Part shown: positions 14,591 to 21,503 of the stretch, one piece after another | Layout of the letters: every line of letters starts with the position of its first letter | How positions within the stretch are numbered: the first letter of the stretch is position 1 | NCBI GenBank assembly: GCA_025465145.1 | Contig: JAODNS010000018.1 | Coordinates: forward strand, 1 to 24,053 | Length of the DNA: 24,053 nt | Direction: 5' to 3' | DNA from: Frankiales bacterium | GTDB lineage: Bacteria; Actinomycetota; Actinomycetes; Mycobacteriales; SCTD01 | Made by a program: the position numbers and the translations under genes | Notes under the pieces: model-generated | Databases searched by the model: none | The model's input: only the letters and a program-made list of their open reading frames with translations | Told to the model about the DNA's origin: nothing

Positions 14591-15933
14591 GCTCGGTCCT
14601 CGGCGGTGGGCGGGGAGAGGAGCTCGGGGGCGGTCACGGCCGCAGCGGCGCGGGCGGCGTGCGGCAGCGCGTCGGCGACCCGCTCGAGGGCGGCGTCGTC
14701 GTGGGAGGCGCCGACGAACCAGGCCTCGTAGGCGGACGGCGGCAGGTAGACGCCACGAGCCAGCATCTCGTGGAAGAACGCCTTGTAGCGCAGGACGTTC
14801 TGCTGCGTCGCCGTCGCGTAGTCAACGACCGCGTGGTCGCAGAAGAAGACGCTGAACAGGCTGCCGGCGGTGTTCACGCGGTGCGCGACGCCCTCCTGGT
14901 TGAGCGCCTCGCTGGCCAGCCGCGCGACCGTGACCGCGGTGGCATCGACGTGCGCGTAGACCTCGGGGGTGCAGTGCCGCAGCTGCGTCAGCCCGGCGGC
15001 GACGGCGAGCGGGTTCCCGGACAGGGTGCCCGCCTGGTAGACGGGACCGGCCGGCGCGAGATGCCCCATGACGTCGGCGCGGCCGCCGAACGCCGCCGCG
15101 GGCAGGCCGCCGCCCATGACCTTGCCGAAGGTGAACAGGTCCGCGGCCACCGGCTCGTGCCCGTACCAACCGGCGGCCGTGACGCGGAAACCGGTCATCA
15201 CCTCGTCGCTGATGAACAGCGCGCCGTGCTGCTCGCACAGCGCCTTGACCCCAGCGTTGAAGCCGGGCAGCGGCGGGACGACGCCCATGTTGGCCGCGGC
15301 TGCCTCCGTGATGACGCAGGCGATCTGGTCGCCCGCCTCGTCGAACGCCGACCGGACGAGCTCGAGGTCGTTGTACGGCAGGACGATCGTGTCCGCGGCG
15401 CTCGCACCCGTGACGCCGGGGGTGTCCGGCAGGCCGAACGTCACGACGCCGGAGCCGGCGCTGGCGAGCAGCGCGTCGACGTGCCCGTGGTAGCAGCCGA
15501 CGAACTTCACGGCCTTGCTGCGACCGGTGAAGCCGCGGGCGAGGCGGATCGCGCTCATGGTCGCCTCGGTGCCGCTGTTGACCAGCCGCACCTGCTCGAC
15601 CGGCGCGACCCGGGCCACGATCTCCTCGGCCAGCTCCACCTCGCCGGGGCTGGGCGTGCCGTAGCTCGTGCCCCTGCTCGCGGCCTGCTGGAGTGCCTCG
15701 ACCACCGCCGGGTGCGCGTGCCCGAGGATCATCGGGCCCCACGAGCAGACGAGGTCGACGTAGTCGCGGCCGTCGGCGTCGGTGAGGTAAGGGCCGCGCC
15801 CGGAGACCATGAACCGCGGCGTGCCGCCGACCGCGCGGAAGGCGCGCACCGGTGAGTTCACCCCGCCGGGGATGACCTGGGTCGCGCGGTCGAACAGCGC
15901 CTGCGACGCGGGGGCGTCGTACGGGTAGGTCAT
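14587..15933 (-). CDS. hemL: Glutamate-1-semialdehyde 2,1-aminomutase
   Basis: HemL converts glutamate-1-semialdehyde to 5-aminolevulinate, the first committed tetrapyrrole precursor, using pyridoxal phosphate. It acts after HemA, encoded at 21496-22806. The 448-residue protein has the N-terminal VIPGGVNSPVRAF, the NSGTEATMSAIRLARG motif, ISDEVMTGFR and the PLP lysine Lys271 in FTFGKVMGGGLP. ATG at 15933 is used; a second ATG lies 9 nt upstream and the choice between them is open. It is first in a minus-strand group and divergent from a small plus-strand gene. Confidence 0.95.
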   Translation of the reverse strand: MTYPYDAPASQALFDRATQVIPGGVNSPVRAFRAVGGTPRFMVSGRGPYLTDADGRDYVDLVCSWGPMILGHAHPAVVEALQQAASRGTSYGTPSPGEVELAEEIVARVAPVEQVRLVNSGTEATMSAIRLARGFTGRSKAVKFVGCYHGHVDALLASAGSGVVTFGLPDTPGVTGASAADTIVLPYNDLELVRSAFDEAGDQIACVITEAAAANMGVVPPLPGFNAGVKALCEQHGALFISDEVMTGFRVTAAGWYGHEPVAADLFTFGKVMGGGLPAAAFGGRADVMGHLAPAGPVYQAGTLSGNPLAVAAGLTQLRHCTPEVYAHVDATAVTVARLASEALNQEGVAHRVNTAGSLFSVFFCDHAVVDYATATQQNVLRYKAFFHEMLARGVYLPPSAYEAWFVGASHDDAALERVADALPHAARAAAAVTAPELLSPPTAEDRA

Positions 15934-15967
15934 GCTCGCCATCCTGCCTGCACCAGCGGAGGTCGTC

Positions 15968-16171
15968 GTGGCGAGGGTTGTCGTGGTCCCGCTGCGGATG
16001 CACCGCGGCTGGGTCGTGCCGATCGCGATGATGCTGACGTTCGGCCTCGGCCGCCCGGTCTGCCTGCTCGTCCAGGCGGCGCTGCGGTGGTCGCGGTGGG
16101 GCTGGCCGGAGCCGGTCGGGGGCTGGCGGCCGCTGTTCCCGCCGACGCTCGCCGAGCTGCTGCGGCGATGA
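15968..16171 (+). CDS. Small hydrophobic protein, 67 aa, unrecognised
   Basis: The frame starts with GTG, 5-6 nt after a strong GGAGG site, and codes for MARVVVVPLRMHRGWVVPIA, a hydrophobic middle (GWVVPIAMMLTFGLG and PVCLLVQAALRW) and a Trp/Pro-rich C-terminus ending in LAELLRR. Codon use matches the surrounding genes. The frame stays open to an ATG at 15932, but that start would overlap hemL and has no ribosome binding site. The product may be a small membrane protein with one or two helices. It lies 34 bp from the divergent hemL start and 53 bp before the PhnB-like gene. I do not know the family. Confidence 0.62.
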   Translation: MARVVVVPLRMHRGWVVPIAMMLTFGLGRPVCLLVQAALRWSRWGWPEPVGGWRPLFPPTLAELLRR

Positions 16172-16224
16172 GTTCGGGCGCCGTACGACGTCCTCTCTGC
16201 ACCAGCTACCGACAGGAGCACCTG

Positions 16225-16710
16225 ATGCCCAGGATCGTCCCCAACCTGTGGTTCGACGGGCAGGCCGAGCAGGCCGCCGCGTTCTACACGTCCGTGTTCC
16301 CCAGCAGCCGCGTCGTGGCGACCGCGCTGTACCCGGAGAACTCGCCCGGCCCGGCCGGGACCGTCATGAGCGTGTCCTTCGAGCTCGACGGCCAGCCGTT
16401 CGTCGGGATCAACGGCGGACCGCAGTTCACCTTCAGCGAGGCGGTCTCGTTCCAGGTCGACTGCGCCGATCAGGACGAGGTCGACCGGTACTGGGAGCTG
16501 CTCGGCGACGGCGGCGAGCACGGACCGTGCGGCTGGCTGAAGGACCGCTTCGGGCTGTCCTGGCAGGTCGTGCCGCAGGGCATGGACGAGCTGTTCAGCG
16601 ACCCGGATCCGACCCGGGCGCAGCGCGCGATGTCGGCGATGCTCGGGATGTCGAAGCTGGACGTGGCGGCGCTGCAGAGAGCAGCCGACGGCGAGACCGC
16701 AAACGCCTGA
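16225..16710 (+). CDS. VOC/PhnB-like protein (3-demethylubiquinone methyltransferase-like fold)
   Basis: The 161-residue protein begins MPRIVPNLWFDGQAEQAAAF with YTSVFPSSRV, the standard opening of the PhnB-like glyoxalase/VOC family named 3-dmu-9_3-mt. It continues with GTVMSVSFELDGQPFVGING, CGWLKDRFGLSWQVVP and a C-terminal AMLGMSKLD. Despite the family name, it lacks any methyltransferase motif and its reaction is not known; such proteins are common and often of unknown role. The start ATG has a good CAGGAG site 6 nt upstream. Confidence 0.9.
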   Translation: MPRIVPNLWFDGQAEQAAAFYTSVFPSSRVVATALYPENSPGPAGTVMSVSFELDGQPFVGINGGPQFTFSEAVSFQVDCADQDEVDRYWELLGDGGEHGPCGWLKDRFGLSWQVVPQGMDELFSDPDPTRAQRAMSAMLGMSKLDVAALQRAADGETANA

Positions 16711-16735
16711 GCCGGCCTGGGTGCGCCCGCGCACG

Positions 16736-16753
16736 TCACGGCCATGGCCGTGA
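16736..16753. promoter_or_regulatory. Perfect 18-bp palindrome TCACGGCCATGGCCGTGA
   Basis: The palindrome lies 25 bp after the PhnB-like stop and upstream of the DUF222/HNH gene. As RNA it forms a 7-bp stem with the loop CATG, so it could be a short terminator. As DNA it could be a dimer operator for the downstream gene. Sequence alone does not decide between these. Confidence 0.45.
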
Positions 16754-16773
16754 GGTGCAGGTGGCAAATCCCT

Positions 16774-16795
16774 GGTCCTTTCGCCCCAAATGGCC
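16774..16795. promoter_or_regulatory. Imperfect inverted repeat in an AT-richer leader
   Basis: GGTCCTTT and AAATGGCC form inverted half-sites with 6 of 8 matching positions around CGCCCC. The stretch 16760-16800 is visibly less GC-rich than its surroundings and lies just before the likely start of the DUF222/HNH gene. It could be a promoter or operator region. Confidence 0.25.
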
Positions 16796-16818
16796 TGCTG
16801 CGCAAGGGATCTGCGCAC

Positions 16819-18051
16819 GTGTCTGTCGTAGGTGCGGTCCAGGTTCAGGTCATGCCCGTCGACGTTCTTCCCGCTCTCGCGGCCGACGTCGACGCGCTGG
16901 CTGCCGTGCCGGTGATCGCCCTGCCGGTCGCGTCGCTGATGGCGCTGGTCGAGCAGACGGCGCCGCTCGCGGCGAGGCTGGACGGCGTGGTGTCCCGCGC
17001 GGTCGGGGAGCTGCAGGCCCGCGGCGGCGGCGTTGTGCCGGACCAGGACGGCGCGCCGCTGCCGCTTCCGGCGTGGCTGCGCGACGCCGCCAAGGTGTCG
17101 GGCCGCGAGGCCGGCCGGCAGGTCCGGACGTCGCAGGCGCTGAGGGAGCTGCCGGCAGTGGCCGCGGCGGTCGTCGATGGCACGATCACCGCCGAGCACG
17201 GCCGGGTGCTGGCCCGGCTCGTCGGTCGGCTGCAGCCACACGTCCTGCTCCCCTCGCAAGGCGCGCTGCTCGAGGTCGCCACCCGCACGGACCCTGAGCA
17301 GCTCGGGCACTACGTGCGGCACCTGATCGCGACCTGGTGCGAGCCGGAGCTCGAAGCGGACGAGAAGGACCCCATCGACGGCCGCTTCCTGCAGCTCACC
17401 CACAAGGACAACGGGCGCGTACGCGGGATCTTCGAGCTGCCGAACGCCGACGCCGAAGTGCTGCAGACGGTCCTGGAGCCGCTGGCCCGCCGCGACGACG
17501 GCGCCGACACCCGCACCGCCGGCCAGCGCCGCGCCGACGCACTGACGGACGTGTTCGCCCTCGCGCTCAGGCACGGCGACCTGCCGAACGCCGGCGGGAG
17601 CCGACCCTCCTTGACCTACGTCGTGCCGGCCGAGGCTCCGTCGGTGCTGGTCGACCCGGACCGGCTCCCGTCATGCCCCGCCGGGGCCTGGACCGGCCCC
17701 GCAACGCCTGCCACCGTCGCGCAGCTGCTGTGCGACGCCCGCATCGACGTGCTCCACGTCGACGCGGCCCACCGCGTCGTCTCCCTCAGCACCGGCACCG
17801 GTGACATCACGTCCGCACAGCGGCGTGCCGTCGCCACCCGCGATCGCTGCTGCACCGCCAAGGGCTGCAGCCGACCGCCGGCCTTCTGCGACGTCCACCA
17901 CCTGCGCGCTCGCGCGAACGGCGGCAGCAACGACGCCGCCAACCTCGTGCTGCTGTGCTGCAGGCACCACAGCATGTGGCACCGGCAGCAGCTGACGCTC
18001 CAGGACCTGCGGGTGCCGTGGCTGCGGGTGCCGCAGCCACGGGCGCCGTGA
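16819..18051 (+). CDS. DUF222 and HNH endonuclease domain protein (13E12 repeat type)
   Basis: The protein of about 410 residues combines an N-terminal DUF222 helical region (DALAAVPVIALPVASLMALV, later REAGRQVRTSQALRELPAVA and ITAEHGRVLARLV) with a C-terminal HNH nuclease domain (about 343-397). The HNH domain has RDRCCTAKGCSRPPAFCDVH followed by HLRARANGGSNDAANLVLLC and CRHHSMWH. The Cys pairs should bind zinc, and His, Asn and His form the HNH triad. Such proteins are numerous in actinobacteria and their biological role is unsettled. The start is uncertain: GTG 16819 has AAGGGA about 9 nt upstream, while ATG 16744 lies inside a palindrome. The last codons form a strong hairpin. Confidence 0.88.
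   Translation: MSVVGAVQVQVMPVDVLPALAADVDALAAVPVIALPVASLMALVEQTAPLAARLDGVVSRAVGELQARGGGVVPDQDGAPLPLPAWLRDAAKVSGREAGRQVRTSQALRELPAVAAAVVDGTITAEHGRVLARLVGRLQPHVLLPSQGALLEVATRTDPEQLGHYVRHLIATWCEPELEADEKDPIDGRFLQLTHKDNGRVRGIFELPNADAEVLQTVLEPLARRDDGADTRTAGQRRADALTDVFALALRHGDLPNAGGSRPSLTYVVPAEAPSVLVDPDRLPSCPAGAWTGPATPATVAQLLCDARIDVLHVDAAHRVVSLSTGTGDITSAQRRAVATRDRCCTAKGCSRPPAFCDVHHLRARANGGSNDAANLVLLCCRHHSMWHRQQLTLQDLRVPWLRVPQPRAP
18016..18042. terminator. 12-bp perfect hairpin inside the HNH gene's last codons
   Basis: CCGTGGCTGCGG and CCGCAGCCACGG pair perfectly around the loop GTG. The hairpin ends 9 nt before the end of the HNH gene and 22 bp before the hemB stop, which converges from the other side. 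It can act for both strands. It has no T tract and also encodes the repeat-like C-terminus WLRVPQPRAP. Confidence 0.55.
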
Positions 18052-18064
18052 GGCAGCCGAGCCG

Positions 18065-19048
18065 CTACCCCTCGGCGAGCCAGCCCGCGGCTTCGGTGGC
18101 CCAGTAGGTCAGCACCATCCCGGCGCCGGCGCGGCGGATGCCGGTCAGCGTCTCGAGCACGATCCGTCGCCGGTCCACCCAGCCCTGCGCCGCGGCGGCC
18201 TCGACCATCGCGTACTCGCCGCTGACCTGGTAGGCCGCGACCGGCACGTCGACCGCCTCGCCCACGGCGCGCACCACGTCGAGGTACGCCATCGCGGGCT
18301 TCACCATGACGGCGTCAGCACCCTCCGCGACGTCGAGCAGCGCCTCGCGCACGCCCTCAGCCGTGGGTCGGGCGGCGTCCTGCTGGTACGCCGACCGGTC
18401 GCCGAACTGCGGCGCGCACTCGGCCGCTTCGCGGAACGGGCCGTAGAAGGCGCTGGCGTACTTCGCGCTGTAGGCCAGGATCGGCAGGTCCGGGAACCCG
18501 TCAGCGTCCAGCGCCGCGCGGATTGCCGCCACCTGCCCGTCCATCATGCCGCTGGGCGCGACCACCTGCGAACCCGCGCGCGCCTGCGCCACCGCCGCAG
18601 CGGCGTACCGCTCCAGCGTCGCGTCGTTGTCGACCTCGCCGGAGGAGGTGAGCAGCCCGCAGTGCCCGTGGTCGGTGTACTCGTCCAGGCACAGGTCGGT
18701 CATCACGACGAGGTCCTCGCCGACCTCCGAGACGACGTCCGCCAGCGCGAGCTGCACGATGCCGTGCGGGTCGTCGGCACCGGAGCCGCGCGCGTCCTTC
18801 ACGACCGGGATGCCGAACAGGATCAGCCCGCCGACTCCCGCAGCGGCAGCCTCGGCCGCCGCCTTGCGCACCGAGTCGCGGGTGTGCTGGACGACGCCCG
18901 GCATGGACGAGATGGGCGCCGGCTCGGAGATGCCCTCCTTGACGAACACCGGCAGCACGAGGTCGGCCGGCGACACCCGCACGTCCGCGACCAGCCGCCG
19001 CAGCGCGGGCGTGCGCCGCAGCCGGCGTGGCCGCACCACGAGGCTCAC
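18065..19048 (-). CDS. hemB: Delta-aminolevulinic acid dehydratase (porphobilinogen synthase)
   Basis: HemB condenses two 5-aminolevulinate molecules to porphobilinogen. The 327-residue protein has both active-site lysines, Lys196 (YSAKYAS) and Lys250 (MVKPAMAYLD). The metal-site loop reads DLCLDEYTDHGHCG. The positions equal to the three zinc cysteines of the E. coli enzyme are Cys120, Asp122 and Cys130, a mixed site between the zinc and the magnesium types. GTG at 19048 overlaps the hemD stop (GTGA), so translation is coupled. It is the last gene of the rex-hem group. Confidence 0.95.
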   Translation of the reverse strand: MSLVVRPRRLRRTPALRRLVADVRVSPADLVLPVFVKEGISEPAPISSMPGVVQHTRDSVRKAAAEAAAAGVGGLILFGIPVVKDARGSGADDPHGIVQLALADVVSEVGEDLVVMTDLCLDEYTDHGHCGLLTSSGEVDNDATLERYAAAAVAQARAGSQVVAPSGMMDGQVAAIRAALDADGFPDLPILAYSAKYASAFYGPFREAAECAPQFGDRSAYQQDAARPTAEGVREALLDVAEGADAVMVKPAMAYLDVVRAVGEAVDVPVAAYQVSGEYAMVEAAAAQGWVDRRRIVLETLTGIRRAGAGMVLTYWATEAAGWLAEG

Positions 19049-20577
19049 CTCTTGACGGCCTTCCGCTTCCGCATCGAGCTCGGCGGCCCGTCGCCCTCGG
19101 CCCGACGCGCGGCCGCGTGCTCGGCGAGCGCCTCGACCAGCGTCGCGACGTCAGGCCTCGGCGACAGGACGTCGACCCGCAGGCCGAGCTCCTCCGCCGT
19201 CGCCTTCGTCTGCGGGCCGATGCAGGCCAGCACGGTCGTGTCGTGCGGCTTGCCGGCGATGCCGACGAGGTTGCGCACGGTCGAGGAGGACGTGAACAGC
19301 ACGGCGTCGAAGCCGCCGCCCTTGAGCGCCTCGCGGGTCTCGGCCGGCGGCGGGGCAGCGCGCACCGTCCGGTAGGCGGTCACGTCGTCCACCTCCCAGC
19401 CGAGGTCCTTGAGGCCGGCGACGAGGGTGTCGGTCGCGATGTCGGCGCGCGGCAGGAAGACGCGGTCGACGATCTCGCCGGAGTACGGCGCCCAGTCGGC
19501 GAGCAGCCCCTCGCTCGACTGCTCCCCCGACGGCACGAGGTCCGGCCGGATGCCGAAGTCGACCAGCGCCTGTGCGGTCGCGTCGCCGACGGCCGCGACC
19601 TTGACGCCACTGAAGATGCGCGCATCCAGCCCCGACTCCTCGAGCTTCTCCCGGACCGCCTTGACCGCGTTGGTCGACGTGAACGCGACCCACATGTAGC
19701 GGCCGTCGCCGATCCCCTTGACGGCGCGGTCCATCGGCGCCGACGTGCGCGGCGGCTCGACGGCGATCGTCGGCACCTCGACCGGCACGGCGCCGTAGCT
19801 GCGCAGCTGCGCCGACAGCGCCCCGGCCTGGTCGCGGGTACGGGGAACGAGCACCTTCCAGCCGTACAGCGGCCGGCTCTCGAACCAGCCCAGCTTGTCG
19901 GCCTTCTTCACCGGCTCGCCGACCACCACGACGGCGTCGCCGTCCAGGTCGCGCACATCGGCGTCCGCGGCGGACAGCGTCGTGACGACGGTGCGCTGCG
20001 CGGAGGTCGTGCCGCCGACGGTGACGGAGACGGCGGCCTCGCCCTTGCGGCCGTGCTCGACGAGCGACGACGCTGCCTTGCCGACCTCGCCGGCGGAGCA
20101 CAGGAGCACCAGCGTGCCGGGCGCGGCGGCGATGGCGCGCCAGTCCAGCCTGTCGGTGACGCGGGCGATCGTGCGCGGAACGCCGACGGCGACACCGGCG
20201 TACGCGGGCACGGCGACGGCGTGCGGCAGGCCGGGGACGACCTCGAGCCGCTGCTTGCCCTTGACGACCGCCTCGGCCTCCTTGGCGCCCTCCTCCGCGG
20301 CGAACGCGTCGCCGGGCAGCAGCCGGACGACGCGCCGGCCGTCCTTCGCGGCGGCGACCAGCGCGGCTCCCTGCAGCTCGCCGGGCGCCGTCGTGACGAC
20401 CTCCGCGTCGGGCCCGGCCAGCGCCGTCACGGCCTCGCCGCAGCGGGCGTCGACGAGGAGCAGGTCGGCGCTACTGATCAGCTCCGCGGCGCGCACGGTG
20501 AGCAGGCCGGGGTCGCCGGTGCCGGCTCCCACCAGGGCCACCGAGCCGGCGGCCTTGCGGGTACGGGTGGGGCTCAT
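19045..20577 (-). CDS. hemD: Uroporphyrinogen-III synthase with N-terminal CobA-like domain
   Basis: The C-terminal part (about residues 250-490) is uroporphyrinogen-III synthase, which closes the linear tetrapyrrole with inversion of ring D. It has GWKVLVPRTRDQAGALSAQL, AFTSTNAVKAVRE, DVTAYRTVRA and VLFTSSSTVRNLVGIAGKPH. The N-terminal part (about 12-245) looks like the SAM-dependent uroporphyrinogen methyltransferase CobA but is degenerate. The opening reads GAGTGDPGLLTVRA, and the usual GGDPFVFGRGGEE loop is replaced by LPGDAFAAEEGAKE. Methylation activity is therefore doubtful. This two-domain layout is usual in actinobacteria. The ATG overlaps the hemC stop (ATGA). Confidence 0.93.
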   Translation of the reverse strand: MSPTRTRKAAGSVALVGAGTGDPGLLTVRAAELISSADLLLVDARCGEAVTALAGPDAEVVTTAPGELQGAALVAAAKDGRRVVRLLPGDAFAAEEGAKEAEAVVKGKQRLEVVPGLPHAVAVPAYAGVAVGVPRTIARVTDRLDWRAIAAAPGTLVLLCSAGEVGKAASSLVEHGRKGEAAVSVTVGGTTSAQRTVVTTLSAADADVRDLDGDAVVVVGEPVKKADKLGWFESRPLYGWKVLVPRTRDQAGALSAQLRSYGAVPVEVPTIAVEPPRTSAPMDRAVKGIGDGRYMWVAFTSTNAVKAVREKLEESGLDARIFSGVKVAAVGDATAQALVDFGIRPDLVPSGEQSSEGLLADWAPYSGEIVDRVFLPRADIATDTLVAGLKDLGWEVDDVTAYRTVRAAPPPAETREALKGGGFDAVLFTSSSTVRNLVGIAGKPHDTTVLACIGPQTKATAEELGLRVDVLSPRPDVATLVEALAEHAAARRAEGDGPPSSMRKRKAVKR

Positions 20578-21503
20578 CTCGTCACTCCCATCAGGTCCGC
20601 CGCGCCCAGGTCGAGCAGCTCGGCTGCGAGCCGGCTCCCCACCCCTCGCGCGTCGGAGGTCGGACCGGTCGCCGACAGGCGGACCACGTCTGTTCCGTCG
20701 AGCGCGGCCACGAGGCCGCGCAGGAAGATCTCGTCGCCGTCGTCGCCTTCCGCGACCTCGGCGAGTGCCCCGACAGGGGCGGTGCAACCGGCTTCCAGAG
20801 CGGCCAGCAGCGCGCGCTCGGCGTTGACGGCGGCACGCGTGTCCGGGTGGTCGAGCGCGCGCAGCAGCTCGAGCAGCTCGCCGTCGTCCGCGCGGCACTC
20901 AATGGCCAGCGCGCCCTGGGCCGGTGCGGGCAGCACCTGCAGCGGGTCGAGCGTCTCGGTGACCTCGTCGAGCCGGTCCAGGCGGGCCAGCCCGGCGCGG
21001 GCGAGGACGACCGCGTCCACCTCCCCGGAGGCGACCTTGCCGATCCGGGTGTCGACGTTGCCGCGGATCGGGACGACCTCGTGCCCGAGGCCGAGCGCCA
21101 GCAGCTGCGCCGTACGGCGGGGCGAGCCGGTGCCGATGCGCGCCCCCGCCGGCAGCTCGCCGAGGGTCAGCCCGTCGCGGGCGACCAGGACGTCGCGGGC
21201 GTCCTGCCGCGGCGGCACGGCGGCGATGACGAGCCCCTCCGCCGGCGCCGTCGGGAGGTCCTTGTACGAGTGCACCGCGAGGTCGACGTCCTTGCGCAGC
21301 AGGGCTTCCCGCAGCGCGGTGACGAAGACGCCGGTGCCGCCCATCTGGCTGATGGCCGCGGAGGACAGGTCGCCCTGCGTCTGCACGGTGATCATCTCGA
21401 CCTGTCGGCCCAGCTCGGCGATGACGGTCGCGGCGACGCCGCCGGACTGCGCGACGGCGAGCGCGCTGCCCCGGGTACCCAGCCGCAGCAGGCGGTCAGC
21501 CAT
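20574..21503 (-). CDS. hemC: Porphobilinogen deaminase (hydroxymethylbilane synthase)
   Basis: HemC joins four porphobilinogen units into hydroxymethylbilane for HemD. The 309-residue length is normal. It has the N-terminal LRLGTRGSALAVAQS, the substrate region VDLAVHSYKDLPT, GTGSPRRTAQL, IRGNVDTRIGK, and Cys240 in EAGCTAPVGA, which carries the dipyrromethane cofactor. Its ATG lies 8 bp inside the end of hemA and its stop overlaps hemD, a tightly packed operon. Confidence 0.96.
   Translation of the reverse strand: MADRLLRLGTRGSALAVAQSGGVAATVIAELGRQVEMITVQTQGDLSSAAISQMGGTGVFVTALREALLRKDVDLAVHSYKDLPTAPAEGLVIAAVPPRQDARDVLVARDGLTLGELPAGARIGTGSPRRTAQLLALGLGHEVVPIRGNVDTRIGKVASGEVDAVVLARAGLARLDRLDEVTETLDPLQVLPAPAQGALAIECRADDGELLELLRALDHPDTRAAVNAERALLAALEAGCTAPVGALAEVAEGDDGDEIFLRGLVAALDGTDVVRLSATGPTSDARGVGSRLAAELLDLGAADLMGVTR

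Noticed and set aside
16013..16165. Minus-strand frame over the 67-aa gene
   Set aside because: The plus strand has the GGAGG site and the more natural protein; the opposite frame is Ala/Arg/Pro-rich shadow.
15934..17574. Long in-frame upstream extension of hemL
   Set aside because: It runs antisense through the 67-aa, PhnB-like and HNH genes and shows no conserved domain; hemL starts at 15933.
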